This document shows positions 16,000 to 25,046 of a stretch of 64,000 nucleotides of DNA, piece by piece. Position numbers and translations under genes: made by a program. Within the stretch, counting starts at the first letter, position 1. The number at the start of each line of letters is the position of its first letter. The notes beneath the pieces are model-generated. The model was not told the origin of the DNA. It saw nothing but the letters and a program-made list of their open reading frames with translations, and did no database searches. Origin of the DNA: Cytophagales bacterium WSM2-2 (lineage in GTDB: Bacteria > Bacteroidota > Bacteroidia > Cytophagales > Cyclobacteriaceae). Location: the NCBI GenBank assembly GCA_015472025.1, contig BNHL01000001.1:4886001-4950000 (forward strand), read 5' to 3'.

Positions 16000-17856
16000 A
16001 TGAAGCTAAACCTAACCCTGTTTGTATTTCTTTTTGCTACCACCTGCATCGTGAATGCACAAGGCACATACTGGCAGCAGCGAGTGGAATACACTATGAA
16101 TGTAAACATGAATGTCTCCAATCATCAATTCGATGGCGACCAAAAACTTGTTTACTATAACAACTCGCCCGACACGTTGACCAAAGTATATTACCATTTG
16201 TACTTCAATGCATTCCAACCGGGAAGCATGATGGATGTACGTTCGCGCAACATCTCCGATCCGGACCGCAGAGTTGGCGATCGTATTTCAAAATTGAAAG
16301 GCAATGAAATCGGGTATCAGCATGTCACATCTCTCAAACAAGATGGCAAGGACATCACGTATAAAGTAATAGGAACTATTCTTGAAGTGACACTTGCCAA
16401 ACCAATTCTTCCAAAAGCGAAGACGGTGTTTGATATGAAGTTTAATGGTCAGGTACCTATTCAAATCCGCAGGTCAGGTCGCGACAGCCGTGAAGGTATT
16501 TCTTACTCGATGACACAGTGGTATCCGAAATTGGTAGAATATGATTTCCAGGGATGGCATGCTTATCAGTATGTGGCACGCGAGTTTCATGGTATTTGGG
16601 GGGACTTCGATGTAAAAATTACAATTGATCCAAAGTATGTCATTGCCGGAACAGGTAAACTACAAAACCCTGATAAGATCGGGTTCGGTTATGAAAAACC
16701 TGGTACGACTGTGAACAAGGGAACCGGTAATCTTACCTGGAATTTCACTGCCAAAAATGTAATCGATTTTGCATGGGCTGCCGATCCGGAATACACACAC
16801 GATATTGCCCAAGTTCCGAATGGTCCAGAACTGCATTTCTTTTATCAGAAAAATGAAAAGACCTCCGACACCTGGAAAAAAATGGAAGGTCATGCCGTTA
16901 AAGTGTTTGAGCACCTCAACAAATATTTCGGCAAATATCCCTTTGATACCTATTCGATCATTCAGGGTGGTGATGGTGGAATGGAGTACCCAATGTGTAC
17001 ACTGATTCTTGGTGAAGGTCAACTGGCTGGCTTATCGGGAACTATGGCTCACGAGGTGACACACAGCTGGTTCCAAATGGCTTTGGCATCAAACGAATCT
17101 TTGCACGCCTGGATGGATGAAGGCTTTACTGATTTTGCCAGTGGAGAGGCTTACAATGCCGCTACGGGCGCAGATGGAAATTCACATACCGGAAGCTATA
17201 ACGCTTATTTTGGATTGGTCGCCAGCGGCTTACAAGAACCTGCCGACCAGCATTCCGATCATTTCAATACAAACCGGGCTTATAGTACGGCAGCTTACAG
17301 CATTGGAGCAGTATTCCTTGAACAGTTAAAATACCTTATTGGTGAAGAAAATTTCTACAAAGGAATGCTGCGCTACTACAACACCTGGAAAATGAAACAC
17401 CCAAGCCCGAATGATTTCATTCGAGTGATGGAGAAAACGTCAAACCTTCAATTGGGATGGTACCTTCGCTACTGGACAGGCACTACCAAAAGAATCGATT
17501 ATGGATTTGGCGTTGTAGGTGAATCCAATAGCGCAACACTCGTTGATTTGAAAAGGATTGGAGATTTTCCAATGCCGATTGATGTGCAGGTCAACTATAA
17601 AGACGGGTCGAAAGAAACCTACTACATTCCTATGAATGAACTATTAGGAGGCAAGCCCAAAGAAGGAAAAAATAATTGGGTTGCGTGCGAGACATGGCCC
17701 TGGGTATATCCTGTCTATACACTGAAGATCAACAGGAAAATTTCAGAAATTGAAAGTATGGAAATCGATCCTTCACAACGAATGGCAGATATCGACCGGA
17801 AAAATAATAAAGTCATCTTAGGTGATCGTTTACCATTCGCTGATCCGACAAAATAA
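16000..17856 (+). CDS. secreted M1 family zinc aminopeptidase
   Basis: 618 residues with an N-terminal signal peptide (LNLTLFVFLFATTCIVNAQ). Residues 30-260 are the M1 N-terminal beta domain. The catalytic domain has GGMEYP (326-331), a variant of the GxMEN exopeptidase motif, and HEVTH (351-355) followed by exactly 18 residues and the third zinc ligand E374. The arrangement is complete, so the enzyme should be active. The Asn to Tyr change in the GxMEN motif is common among bacterial members. It would trim peptides in the periplasm or outside the cell. Confidence 0.93.
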   Translation: MKLNLTLFVFLFATTCIVNAQGTYWQQRVEYTMNVNMNVSNHQFDGDQKLVYYNNSPDTLTKVYYHLYFNAFQPGSMMDVRSRNISDPDRRVGDRISKLKGNEIGYQHVTSLKQDGKDITYKVIGTILEVTLAKPILPKAKTVFDMKFNGQVPIQIRRSGRDSREGISYSMTQWYPKLVEYDFQGWHAYQYVAREFHGIWGDFDVKITIDPKYVIAGTGKLQNPDKIGFGYEKPGTTVNKGTGNLTWNFTAKNVIDFAWAADPEYTHDIAQVPNGPELHFFYQKNEKTSDTWKKMEGHAVKVFEHLNKYFGKYPFDTYSIIQGGDGGMEYPMCTLILGEGQLAGLSGTMAHEVTHSWFQMALASNESLHAWMDEGFTDFASGEAYNAATGADGNSHTGSYNAYFGLVASGLQEPADQHSDHFNTNRAYSTAAYSIGAVFLEQLKYLIGEENFYKGMLRYYNTWKMKHPSPNDFIRVMEKTSNLQLGWYLRYWTGTTKRIDYGFGVVGESNSATLVDLKRIGDFPMPIDVQVNYKDGSKETYYIPMNELLGGKPKEGKNNWVACETWPWVYPVYTLKINRKISEIESMEIDPSQRMADIDRKNNKVILGDRLPFADPTK

Positions 17857-17909
17857 TTGGTGATACGAACGTAAACTCTTACCTTGTATAAACTTCAATC
17901 CACCCCTTT

Positions 17910-18359
17910 ATGGAAAAGAAAGCCGACATGCAAAAAACTATTTACGACAATGCGAAGAGCCATTTTTTAGGAAATTTTCCTGACTCTTTGCCTATTGAAC
18001 AAGCCTATGTGCACATCGGAATGTACCTGGGTTGGGTGATTGAAAGTGAGTTGTATTCGGAATACTTCGAGGAAGAAGCGGCTGGTCAGATATTTCGGTT
18101 TAAGCGCAAAGAGATCTCATGCACTATCCTCAGTGAAATCTGGGATGGCTATCTCGGATATGAATTATTCAATCGTGAAGGAAACATGTTCACCTATTAT
18201 TACTACGGTGGTGGCCTTTATCGCGCGGATTATGACGAGGTACTGGTGAAGGCCCTGCCTTCGATCTACCACGTCACCGACAGTTGGGAGAACTACGAAA
18301 AAATGAAACAACGCATAACTTTGCGTTACCAGGACTGGAGAAAACTTACGGGAAACTGA
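17910..18359 (+). CDS. DUF7832-like small acidic protein
   Basis: 149 residues, no signal peptide or membrane segment. Landmarks are FPDSLPIEQAYVHIGMYLGWVIES (about 25-48), a run of acidic residues, and an aromatic DGYLGYELFNREGNMFTYYYY stretch (about 83-103). The HIGMYLGWVIE phrase recalls DUF7832 proteins, a group with members found in polymorphic-toxin immunity arrays. No toxin gene lies beside it here. It converges on the next gene, whose stop begins at 18360. Confidence 0.7.
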   Translation: MEKKADMQKTIYDNAKSHFLGNFPDSLPIEQAYVHIGMYLGWVIESELYSEYFEEEAAGQIFRFKRKEISCTILSEIWDGYLGYELFNREGNMFTYYYYGGGLYRADYDEVLVKALPSIYHVTDSWENYEKMKQRITLRYQDWRKLTGN

Positions 18360-20153
18360 TTACTTAATCTGTTTCCCGTTTTTATCTACATCAATAATTT
18401 TGCCGGAGCCGTCAGGCGCAGTTACCTTAACCGAAATTACACCTGTTTCACTATTGAGTGTTACCTCAGATGGAATCATGTCAAAGTTGAAATTGTTGCT
18501 CCATGACAATCCATCAGCCCGATAGATTTTAGATATCGTTACAGGAAATTTCTCATTCTTCTTCTGCGTAGAATAGGTCAATGTAATAAATGCATTTCCT
18601 TGTGAATCTGAAGTCGCCACGCCTTTAATCAAAGGGAAAAATCGCTTTTTAAAACTCTGTTGATCTACGGGAAAGCTTACTTTCAAATCTGCCAAACGAC
18701 TGGGAGTAATGGAGTAAAAGTACCCGGTTGCCAGCGAGTCTTTGTAGGCTAATCCAAAAGTATACCGCTCCGACTCAATAACCAACGGCTTGAACTTTAA
18801 GTCACGTGGCGACTCCATCACGAGAGGAATCGAATCTGACGCACTTACGAGCCAGTTTAAGGCGAGGTTAGCCTTCTTCCACTCATTATCTCGCTTGGCC
18901 CGTTCTCGCTTAGCATAATCCAAGGTTGCGTTCACGGTGCTTTGCAAAACAGCAACCGTTCCGAAGGTTTTGGTAATGAATTGTCTGTAGTTCTTCTCTT
19001 CATCTTCAAAATTCCTTTTACTCAGAAGGCTGGCAATACTGTCAAGCGCCTTTAGGTCATCCATCTCCATGTGCAGGGACGCCAAGCGCAAGCGTACATC
19101 TGCAGAATCACGAAACACTTTGTTTAAAACAACATCAGAGTGAAACTCCAATTCGGCAAACTTCATATTAAACAAAGACATCGGCATTGGATCTGGATCG
19201 TATTTTTTCAATTGATCGAATAGCGTCTTGTTGACAATCTTTTCAAGGTCATTTTTTACTGAAACAGAATCTTTCTGAAGCCTGGCTCTCAGTTTATTCA
19301 CTTCAATGTCATAAGCCACAAGACGATCGCGCAGCGGGATAATCTCCTTTTCAATCTGCTCTGATGTTTGAGTTACCCATTTTCTATAATCCCAAACTTT
19401 TAGGTCATCCTTCATGAAATCAGCCTGTGTGTCCCCATCTTTTTTCAGGTCTTTGATTTCCTGCAAGTCCATATTCTGATCATGTCCTGTCTTCCCGAGT
19501 TCCCTTGATACTTTTTTATACTGATCAAATGCCTGAGTTGATGAATCGAAAGAAGAAGCTATTCGTTTCAATGAAGAACTCGTTCCGTCATCTGCTCGCA
19601 AATAAAATTCCTTATCATTAGCGTATTGTGAAGTCAGGTTTTTAAACACACCATTCGACTTCGCGTAACTGTCTGAAGCTTCTGTGAAGTAACGCTTGAG
19701 CGATTTCACTTTCTCCTTTTTATCCTTGAGTCCCTTTGTCCGGTTTTCAACATCTAACTGAACATCAGACAACTTGATGACGAATTTCCCGGTTCTCAGG
19801 TCCCTGCGCATGTAGGCTTCATAGTACTCATCGTTTTTCCGCAATTCACGATCATCAATTGTCTTGTACGCCTTATCGTAATTAAGCAATGCCGAATCTA
19901 TGTTAGAGCAGAGAATTTCAGTCTGAGTCAGAGGATCATTTTTCAGAGCCTTCTCATGAAAGGTAATCCCCATGTAGAGGTATGCATTGGGGTTATCATT
20001 ATTCTCTTTCAGGTACCTCTTCAGAAAAGGCTCTGCCTTCTCATACTGCTTGGAGGTGAGCAAAAGGATCAAATCCTTGTACTTTACCTTCTGAGCAGAG
20101 GCGCCAAGCGAAACAAAAAGGAGAACTAAGGCGGCTACAAACCTGCTATTCAT
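18360..20153 (-). CDS. secreted coiled-coil protein with N-terminal TPR-like region
   Basis: 597 residues from ATG 20153; the frame extends upstream but the signal peptide SRFVAALVLLFVSLGASAQ fixes the start. Residues 25-110 resemble TPR helices (KQYEKAEPFLKRYLKENNDNPNAYLYMGI). A long helical, charged section with coiled-coil character follows to about 410. The last 170 residues look like a beta-rich domain ending ISVKVTAPDGSGKIIDVDKNG. Exported to the periplasm. No known family was recognised. It diverges from the thioredoxin gene with 65 bases between the starts. Confidence 0.75.
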   Translation of the reverse strand: MNSRFVAALVLLFVSLGASAQKVKYKDLILLLTSKQYEKAEPFLKRYLKENNDNPNAYLYMGITFHEKALKNDPLTQTEILCSNIDSALLNYDKAYKTIDDRELRKNDEYYEAYMRRDLRTGKFVIKLSDVQLDVENRTKGLKDKKEKVKSLKRYFTEASDSYAKSNGVFKNLTSQYANDKEFYLRADDGTSSSLKRIASSFDSSTQAFDQYKKVSRELGKTGHDQNMDLQEIKDLKKDGDTQADFMKDDLKVWDYRKWVTQTSEQIEKEIIPLRDRLVAYDIEVNKLRARLQKDSVSVKNDLEKIVNKTLFDQLKKYDPDPMPMSLFNMKFAELEFHSDVVLNKVFRDSADVRLRLASLHMEMDDLKALDSIASLLSKRNFEDEEKNYRQFITKTFGTVAVLQSTVNATLDYAKRERAKRDNEWKKANLALNWLVSASDSIPLVMESPRDLKFKPLVIESERYTFGLAYKDSLATGYFYSITPSRLADLKVSFPVDQQSFKKRFFPLIKGVATSDSQGNAFITLTYSTQKKNEKFPVTISKIYRADGLSWSNNFNFDMIPSEVTLNSETGVISVKVTAPDGSGKIIDVDKNGKQIK

Positions 20154-20218
20154 CGCAAATAATTTGGTGTAAGTTATCAAATTAAAGACATTTGGTAAAG
20201 CCAAGGTTCAGATCGCTC

Positions 20219-20782
20219 ATGCTAAAGAAGTCACTATCTCTAATTCTGCTGGTTGCCATTTTGATACCACAAACTCGCAGGCCAATCATGGAAGTATCGC
20301 AACAAGCCCTGATTCTCTCCGGCTTTGCAGATGTTTCAACAGACTATGACCGAAAGGAGTATTTTGACTTCAATTTCAAGATCAAGGACCTGGACGGAAG
20401 TGAAGTTGATTTCAGGAAATTCAAGGGCAAGATTGTTTTCCTTAATTTATGGGCGACCTGGTGCGGACCTTGTCGTGCAGAAATGCCTACCATCCAGAAA
20501 CTTTATGAAGGTGCTGACAAAGAAAAAATCGAGTTCGTAATTCTTTCACTTGATGAGGATGCTTTGCTTAAGAGAGTAAAGAACTTCAAGAGCAATAATG
20601 AATACACCTTTCCGGTTTACATGAGTTCCGGCTACCTCCCCGATCAATTACAAGTACCATCCATACCAACTACTTTTGTAATTGATCAAAACGGTCTGGT
20701 GACTTTGAAAGAAGTAGGTATGAAAAACTACAACACTCCGAGGTTCAAAAAATTTCTTGAGGGCCTGTCAGCAAAAAATTAA
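20219..20782 (+). CDS. TlpA/ResA-type thioredoxin
   Basis: 187 residues from ATG 20219. The N-terminus KKSLSLILLVAILIPQTRRP is a signal or membrane anchor. The thioredoxin fold contains WATWCGPCRAEMP with the CGPC redox pair (82-85) and the cis-proline loop in VPSIPTTFVIDQNG. It probably reduces disulfides in periplasmic proteins, as TlpA and ResA do for cytochrome c maturation. It converges on the protease gene with three bases between the stops. Substrate unknown. Confidence 0.92.
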   Translation: MLKKSLSLILLVAILIPQTRRPIMEVSQQALILSGFADVSTDYDRKEYFDFNFKIKDLDGSEVDFRKFKGKIVFLNLWATWCGPCRAEMPTIQKLYEGADKEKIEFVILSLDEDALLKRVKNFKSNNEYTFPVYMSSGYLPDQLQVPSIPTTFVIDQNGLVTLKEVGMKNYNTPRFKKFLEGLSAKN

Positions 20783-20785
20783 GAA

Positions 20786-22819
20786 TTACCCTACCCTGCT
20801 CGTTACTATTTCTGAAAGTATCAGGAGTCCTTCGCGCAAAAACTCGTCATTCAATTGCAGAAGGCTGTCTTCCTGGGGAAGGCCTTCTTTATTGGCCGAA
20901 AGCTTGGTATCTAATTTAGCTGAAGCCTTTTTCTTTTCAGCTTCCTCCATTTCTTTTTTGCGTTTTTCTTCGTTCAGTGAAATCCGTGTCTTCCGCAAAT
21001 TTTGACGAAGTTCGTCCGTGTCGTTGATGTAGTTCTTTAAATTACTATCGTGCTTAGTCCTGTCACGGTAAGACCTGTTCAAATCTGCGATAAGTTTGTC
21101 GTTGACATCATTATACTTCTCAAAAGAAGCGGCTTTGATCACATCCCAAGGCAAAGCACTTAGATTCGCACTCTCACCAAATTGATGTTCGTCCAGGGCA
21201 GTCGGTAACTTTATATCGGGTTCAACACCTTTATGCTGCGTGCTGCTTCCGCTCACCCGGTAGAATTTTTGAAATGTATACTTCAGTTCTCCCACGGGAA
21301 TATTCTTTTCGTTCATGACAGGTTTCAAGTCTTGCACACGCTGCACCGTGCCTTTGCCATAGGTTGACTCACCTGCAATCACGCCCCGGTGATAGTCCTG
21401 AATTGCCCCGGCAAAAATCTCAGAGGCGGAAGCGCTAAGACGATTGGTCAGCACCACAAGCGGGCCACTATACGCCACGTTTTTATCATCATCCTGGCCA
21501 ACCTGAACCTGGTTTGCAGAAGTACGGACTTGAACAACTGGACCGTCTTTGATGAAGAGTCCGGTGAGGTCAATTGCTTCCATCAATGATCCACCTCCAT
21601 TATTCCTGAGATCCATTACCAATCCATCAATTCCCTCCTTCTGAAGTTCACCAATCAATTTTTTTACATCTCGTGTAGTGCTTCTGTATTCCGGATCACC
21701 TTTCTGATACGCATCGAAATCCATGTAGAAACTAGGAAGTGTGATCACACCTAATTTCATATCCTTTCCTGCGGACTTATACTTGATCAGATTCTTTTTG
21801 GCTGCCTGATCTTCCAGTTTAATCTTATCACGAACCAATGTAATTTCTTTTGAACCTCCGTTGAGGCCCGTGGCCGCAGGCAAAATCTGCAAACGAACCA
21901 ATGTTCCTTTAGGGCCTTTGATCAGTTTAACGACATCATCAAGGCGCCACCCGATAACATCCACCATTTCACCATCTTTCCCCTGAGCAACGCCAACGAT
22001 AAAGTCTCCGGCATGAATTTTACCCGATTTATCAGCATCACCGCCGGGGAGAATTTTTGCTACTTTGGTGTATTCATTTTCTGTTTGTAATGAAGCCCCT
22101 ATACCTTCCAACGAAAGGCTCATACTCTGCTTGAACAGATCAGAAGCTTTTGGAGAAAGATAATTAGTATGTGGATCGTAAGCTTCTGTGACGCAGTTCA
22201 TATATACATTGAACACGTCTTCCGAATTAAATTGAGAAAGTGACTTTAGGAAGCGATCATACCTTTTCTTGATCAAATCCTTCAGCTCATCCTGCTTTTT
22301 CCCAGACAATTTCAGACTGAGATATTGATTCTTTACTGTCTTTCTCCAGATGTCGTTCAATTCAGCAGCAGATTGCGCCCAAGGCAATTTCTCGCGATCA
22401 CTCTCATAATATTCGTCAGCTGTAAAGTCGTACTCCTGGTTAAGCAGGGTCTTAGTCAAATAATCCATACGCTCATTGTAGCGCTGACGGAAAACAGAAT
22501 AAATCTCGTAGGCCGGAGTCACGTCTTCCTTCTTGGTCAGATCATCAATAGTGGTTTTATACTTATCAAACGACTGTATATCTGAAGCTAAGAAATACAT
22601 CTTGTTGTTATCCAACTCGTCAATGTAATGCTTGAGAATCGCTGCCGAAAGCGAATCGTTGAGTGAAATCTTACGGTAGTGGTAGTTATCCAGAATGTAA
22701 GAAATAATCCTTGCCTCACGGCCGTAGACAGGTTTTGGTTTAAATACCGATGTGTCTGGCGCATTTCCACGAGCTGATAAAAATGCAAAGCCGAAAATCA
22801 ACACCACCAATTTCCTCAT
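20786..22819 (-). CDS. prc: tail-specific (carboxy-terminal processing) protease, S41
   Basis: 677 residues with a signal peptide. Order of parts: N-terminal helical domain, a PDZ domain at about 240-330 (SLSLEGIGASLQTENEYTKV and ILPGGDADKSGKIHAGDFIVGV), then the S41 catalytic domain. The nucleophile is in NRLSASASEIFAGAI (near 463) and the base lysine in GESTYGKGTVQ (near 488). A long C-terminal Prc-type extension (from about 555) ends in coiled coil. Periplasmic; it degrades or trims exported proteins from the C-terminus. The length and extension match Prc rather than the shorter CtpA. Confidence 0.93.
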   Translation of the reverse strand: MRKLVVLIFGFAFLSARGNAPDTSVFKPKPVYGREARIISYILDNYHYRKISLNDSLSAAILKHYIDELDNNKMYFLASDIQSFDKYKTTIDDLTKKEDVTPAYEIYSVFRQRYNERMDYLTKTLLNQEYDFTADEYYESDREKLPWAQSAAELNDIWRKTVKNQYLSLKLSGKKQDELKDLIKKRYDRFLKSLSQFNSEDVFNVYMNCVTEAYDPHTNYLSPKASDLFKQSMSLSLEGIGASLQTENEYTKVAKILPGGDADKSGKIHAGDFIVGVAQGKDGEMVDVIGWRLDDVVKLIKGPKGTLVRLQILPAATGLNGGSKEITLVRDKIKLEDQAAKKNLIKYKSAGKDMKLGVITLPSFYMDFDAYQKGDPEYRSTTRDVKKLIGELQKEGIDGLVMDLRNNGGGSLMEAIDLTGLFIKDGPVVQVRTSANQVQVGQDDDKNVAYSGPLVVLTNRLSASASEIFAGAIQDYHRGVIAGESTYGKGTVQRVQDLKPVMNEKNIPVGELKYTFQKFYRVSGSSTQHKGVEPDIKLPTALDEHQFGESANLSALPWDVIKAASFEKYNDVNDKLIADLNRSYRDRTKHDSNLKNYINDTDELRQNLRKTRISLNEEKRKKEMEEAEKKKASAKLDTKLSANKEGLPQEDSLLQLNDEFLREGLLILSEIVTSRVG

Positions 22820-22847
22820 AGTTCTAAATTTTATTTATACAGTCATT

Positions 22848-23753
22848 TTAAGATACTTTATCGAAGTCAAATTCCTTCAGGAATTTCTCTAACTCCTCGA
22901 TCGATTTAAATTCAAACGTTTTTCTCGCCCCCAGGGTTGAGTGAAGGTCAATTTTTACAAGATCAATACTCCTTGTATTTCTCTCTTGTTTTGGTTTCTG
23001 CAATTTATAGTCTTCCGATTCCTTGCGGGATACCACAAACTGGGTTGCACGAACATTCTTACAATAGGAACATTGATAGTGTTTGAGTATTTCTTTGGGC
23101 GACCCGTCTTCATTTCTTTCAACCACTTCTTCCCGCTGAACCTTCATTGTATAGAAACCACAGTTATTACACTGCAATGCAATAAGGTGTCCTTGATATT
23201 TTTCAATTTTAACCTCGCTTGTTGACTCATCTATCCAAACATCGTAATCGATAGAAAAGACATTCTCTTCTGCCTGCATACCTTCATTGAGATGCACATC
23301 TTCTTCGTCTTCACTTAACATGCGCATTTTCCGACCGGTTTTAGGATTGATGCGAGGTGTATATCTCAACTTGCGAAGCTTCAGATTCAACTTGGTAGGA
23401 TAGTAATACTCCAGAATCAAAGCAGCTACATAAGAGATCAGCGTTGCGCAGGCAAAGGAGAAAAATAATCTCACAAAAAAAGGCAAGCCAATTTCAGTGA
23501 ATTGTTCGTATCCGTAAAGATTAACCGCACAAGCGGCAGCAAGTCCAAAAAAGAAATACACTCTTTTGAACCAGCGAATCTCGGTGGCATTTATGTAATC
23601 GTATTTCTCTTTAGGTTCTTTGAACAGAGAGACGCGTAACTTATAAAGAAAGTAAACCAAAATAGCGGTAGCAAGAGTTACCACTGTGCCTACGGTCATT
23701 ACCTGATTAAAAACTATTAAGAAAGGTTCGTGTGATGAGAGCTGTTGTTCCAT
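22848..23753 (-). CDS. membrane protein with C-terminal zinc ribbon
   Basis: 301 residues. Three hydrophobic segments are visible in the first half (about 16-35, 68-87 and 96-112). After a basic stretch (TGRKMRMLSEDEEDVH) comes a cytosolic-type zinc ribbon with two cysteine pairs, CNNC (about 196-199) and CSYC (about 229-232), about 30 residues apart. The C-terminus has SIDLVKIDLHSTLGARKTFEF. It lies 28 bases before the protease gene on the same strand and may be co-transcribed. Family not recognised; a membrane-bound regulator or quality-control factor is possible. Confidence 0.75.
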   Translation of the reverse strand: MEQQLSSHEPFLIVFNQVMTVGTVVTLATAILVYFLYKLRVSLFKEPKEKYDYINATEIRWFKRVYFFFGLAAACAVNLYGYEQFTEIGLPFFVRLFFSFACATLISYVAALILEYYYPTKLNLKLRKLRYTPRINPKTGRKMRMLSEDEEDVHLNEGMQAEENVFSIDYDVWIDESTSEVKIEKYQGHLIALQCNNCGFYTMKVQREEVVERNEDGSPKEILKHYQCSYCKNVRATQFVVSRKESEDYKLQKPKQERNTRSIDLVKIDLHSTLGARKTFEFKSIEELEKFLKEFDFDKVS

Positions 23754-23894
23754 GAAACGGAAAGTTTTTTTGCTAAAGTTAACTAAAAGGATACCGAAAA
23801 TTCAGGCCTCTTTATCACCCCAAGAAAGCGATTTTATAAGTAGGAAAGAGCAACCCATCAATTCAGAAAAGATGCCTCTAGAGCCGCAAATTGG

Positions 23895-23906
23895 CCTGAA
23901 TTCAGG
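23895..23906. repeat. 12-base palindrome CCTGAATTCAGG, possible operator
   Basis: CCTGAATTCAGG is a perfect 12-base palindrome in the 232-base gap between the zinc-ribbon gene and the small gene pair. Its left half also pairs with ATTCAGGCC at 23800-23808 (the copy at 23893-23901 reads GGCCTGAAT). It could be a regulator site for either flanking gene. Confidence 0.3.
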
Positions 23907-23985
23907 TTAAAGTGTAAAAATTCACATAATTAATCATTTTTAATAAAAAAATAGGCATATAATTGTGCACTATTACACAATTGAA

Positions 23986-24237
23986 ATGACATCATTCGAG
24001 ATCAAAAAGCTTGAAATAGCTTTGATGAATTTTACAAATCAGAACTTTGTGAGACCAGCTGATTGCAAAGACCTGGATCAAATCCGGTTCTTCGTAAGGA
24101 AACTATGCTTAAAAATTGAAGAGTACGAGCAGAGATTCAATTACGTACCTAACTGGGCATACTCACTTTTGGCGCAGTACAATAGTGCTCATAACAGCCT
24201 TGTAGGCCTTCAGTTCACAAAAAGCTATGCGCAATGA
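23986..24237 (+). CDS. small hypothetical protein, helical
   Basis: 83 residues from ATG 23986; a GTG at 23965 is an alternative. It is rich in helix-forming residues (TSFEIKKLEIALMNFTNQNF, RFFVRKLCLKIEEYEQRF), with no signal peptide. The stop overlaps the start of the next small gene by four bases (ATGA), which argues that both are real and translated together. Family not recognised. A 12-base palindrome lies about 80 bases upstream. Confidence 0.5.
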   Translation: MTSFEIKKLEIALMNFTNQNFVRPADCKDLDQIRFFVRKLCLKIEEYEQRFNYVPNWAYSLLAQYNSAHNSLVGLQFTKSYAQ

Positions 24238-24461
24238 AATACGTCCCCTCTCCTATTCCTGTTAAATACGATTATCTCTACAGCGCTACATCAAATAAAT
24301 CGGGGCGGATGCAATATCACAAGGTTCGTCCAGGTGTAAGCAAACTCCGGATCAGTAGAAATGAATTTATCCGGGCATACAATGACTCAGCAATCATTGC
24401 TGTTAATCCGCTTCAGTTGCGCGGTCAGGAAAATGCCTTTCAATTAGAGTTTTATATATGA
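24234..24461 (+). CDS. small hypothetical protein, second of an overlapping pair
   Basis: 75 residues: MKYVPSPIPVKYDYLYSATS followed by a basic middle (VRPGVSKLRISRNEFIRAYN). It overlaps the preceding small gene by ATGA and runs 10 bases past the stop of the converging pyrophosphatase gene. No recognised family, no signal peptide. The tight translational coupling is the main evidence that it is a gene. Confidence 0.45.
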   Translation: MKYVPSPIPVKYDYLYSATSNKSGRMQYHKVRPGVSKLRISRNEFIRAYNDSAIIAVNPLQLRGQENAFQLEFYI

Positions 24462-24928
24462 TCCCCGAGCACCTTCTTCAAATCGGCTGGCGAATAATTT
24501 ACCGATTTTATTGTTTTGTTATCAGTCTTCCTGTACACCAGCCAACGACCGCCTTCTTCATGGTAATAGCATTCCGTATTGTCTTTCGCTTTATAAAACG
24601 CCACTGTGGCTATCGCTTCTTTTTCAGAGCTACAAGTCTTGCTCATGTTTGACCGCTGAACTTCTTCGAAAAGGGCCTTGAATTTTTCGCCTAATCCAAA
24701 CTCCAGGATAGCACCCGAAAGCACATACTGAATGTCACACAGGGCATCGGCCACTTCCACGATATTTTTGTCTGCAATAGCTACTTCTAGCTCCTTCAGT
24801 TCTTCAGCGATCAGTGCTACTCTGAGTTTACACCTGTCCTCGGAAGGTATGGCAGGATCTTGCAGGATCGGGTGCTTAAATGTTTTATGAAATTCGGCTA
24901 CGAGGTTAAGTGAATCGGGTTGTTGCAT
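24452..24928 (-). CDS. MazG-like/all-alpha NTP pyrophosphohydrolase
   Basis: 158 residues. The all-alpha NTP-PPase core has the metal-binding helices LIAEELKELEVAIADKN (about 39-55) and VADALCDIQYVLSGAI (about 58-73), matching the ExxE...D/ExxD pattern of MazG and phosphoribosyl-ATP pyrophosphohydrolase-like house-cleaning enzymes. The C-terminal 50 residues (from KAKDNTECYYHEEGGRW) are an added beta-rich tail. It likely hydrolyses non-canonical NTPs to NMP and pyrophosphate; the substrate cannot be told from sequence. Confidence 0.82.
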   Translation of the reverse strand: MQQPDSLNLVAEFHKTFKHPILQDPAIPSEDRCKLRVALIAEELKELEVAIADKNIVEVADALCDIQYVLSGAILEFGLGEKFKALFEEVQRSNMSKTCSSEKEAIATVAFYKAKDNTECYYHEEGGRWLVYRKTDNKTIKSVNYSPADLKKVLGDHI

Positions 24929-25046
24929 CAGTTCAGATTTGAAACGCTAAAACAACAGAAAAAAATTAACTTTAATACAATCTTCTGACGGATTTGATTA
25001 GCCGTCTTTGTCTGCTGACAATCAGCCTCTTAACATCCTTCAAGTA

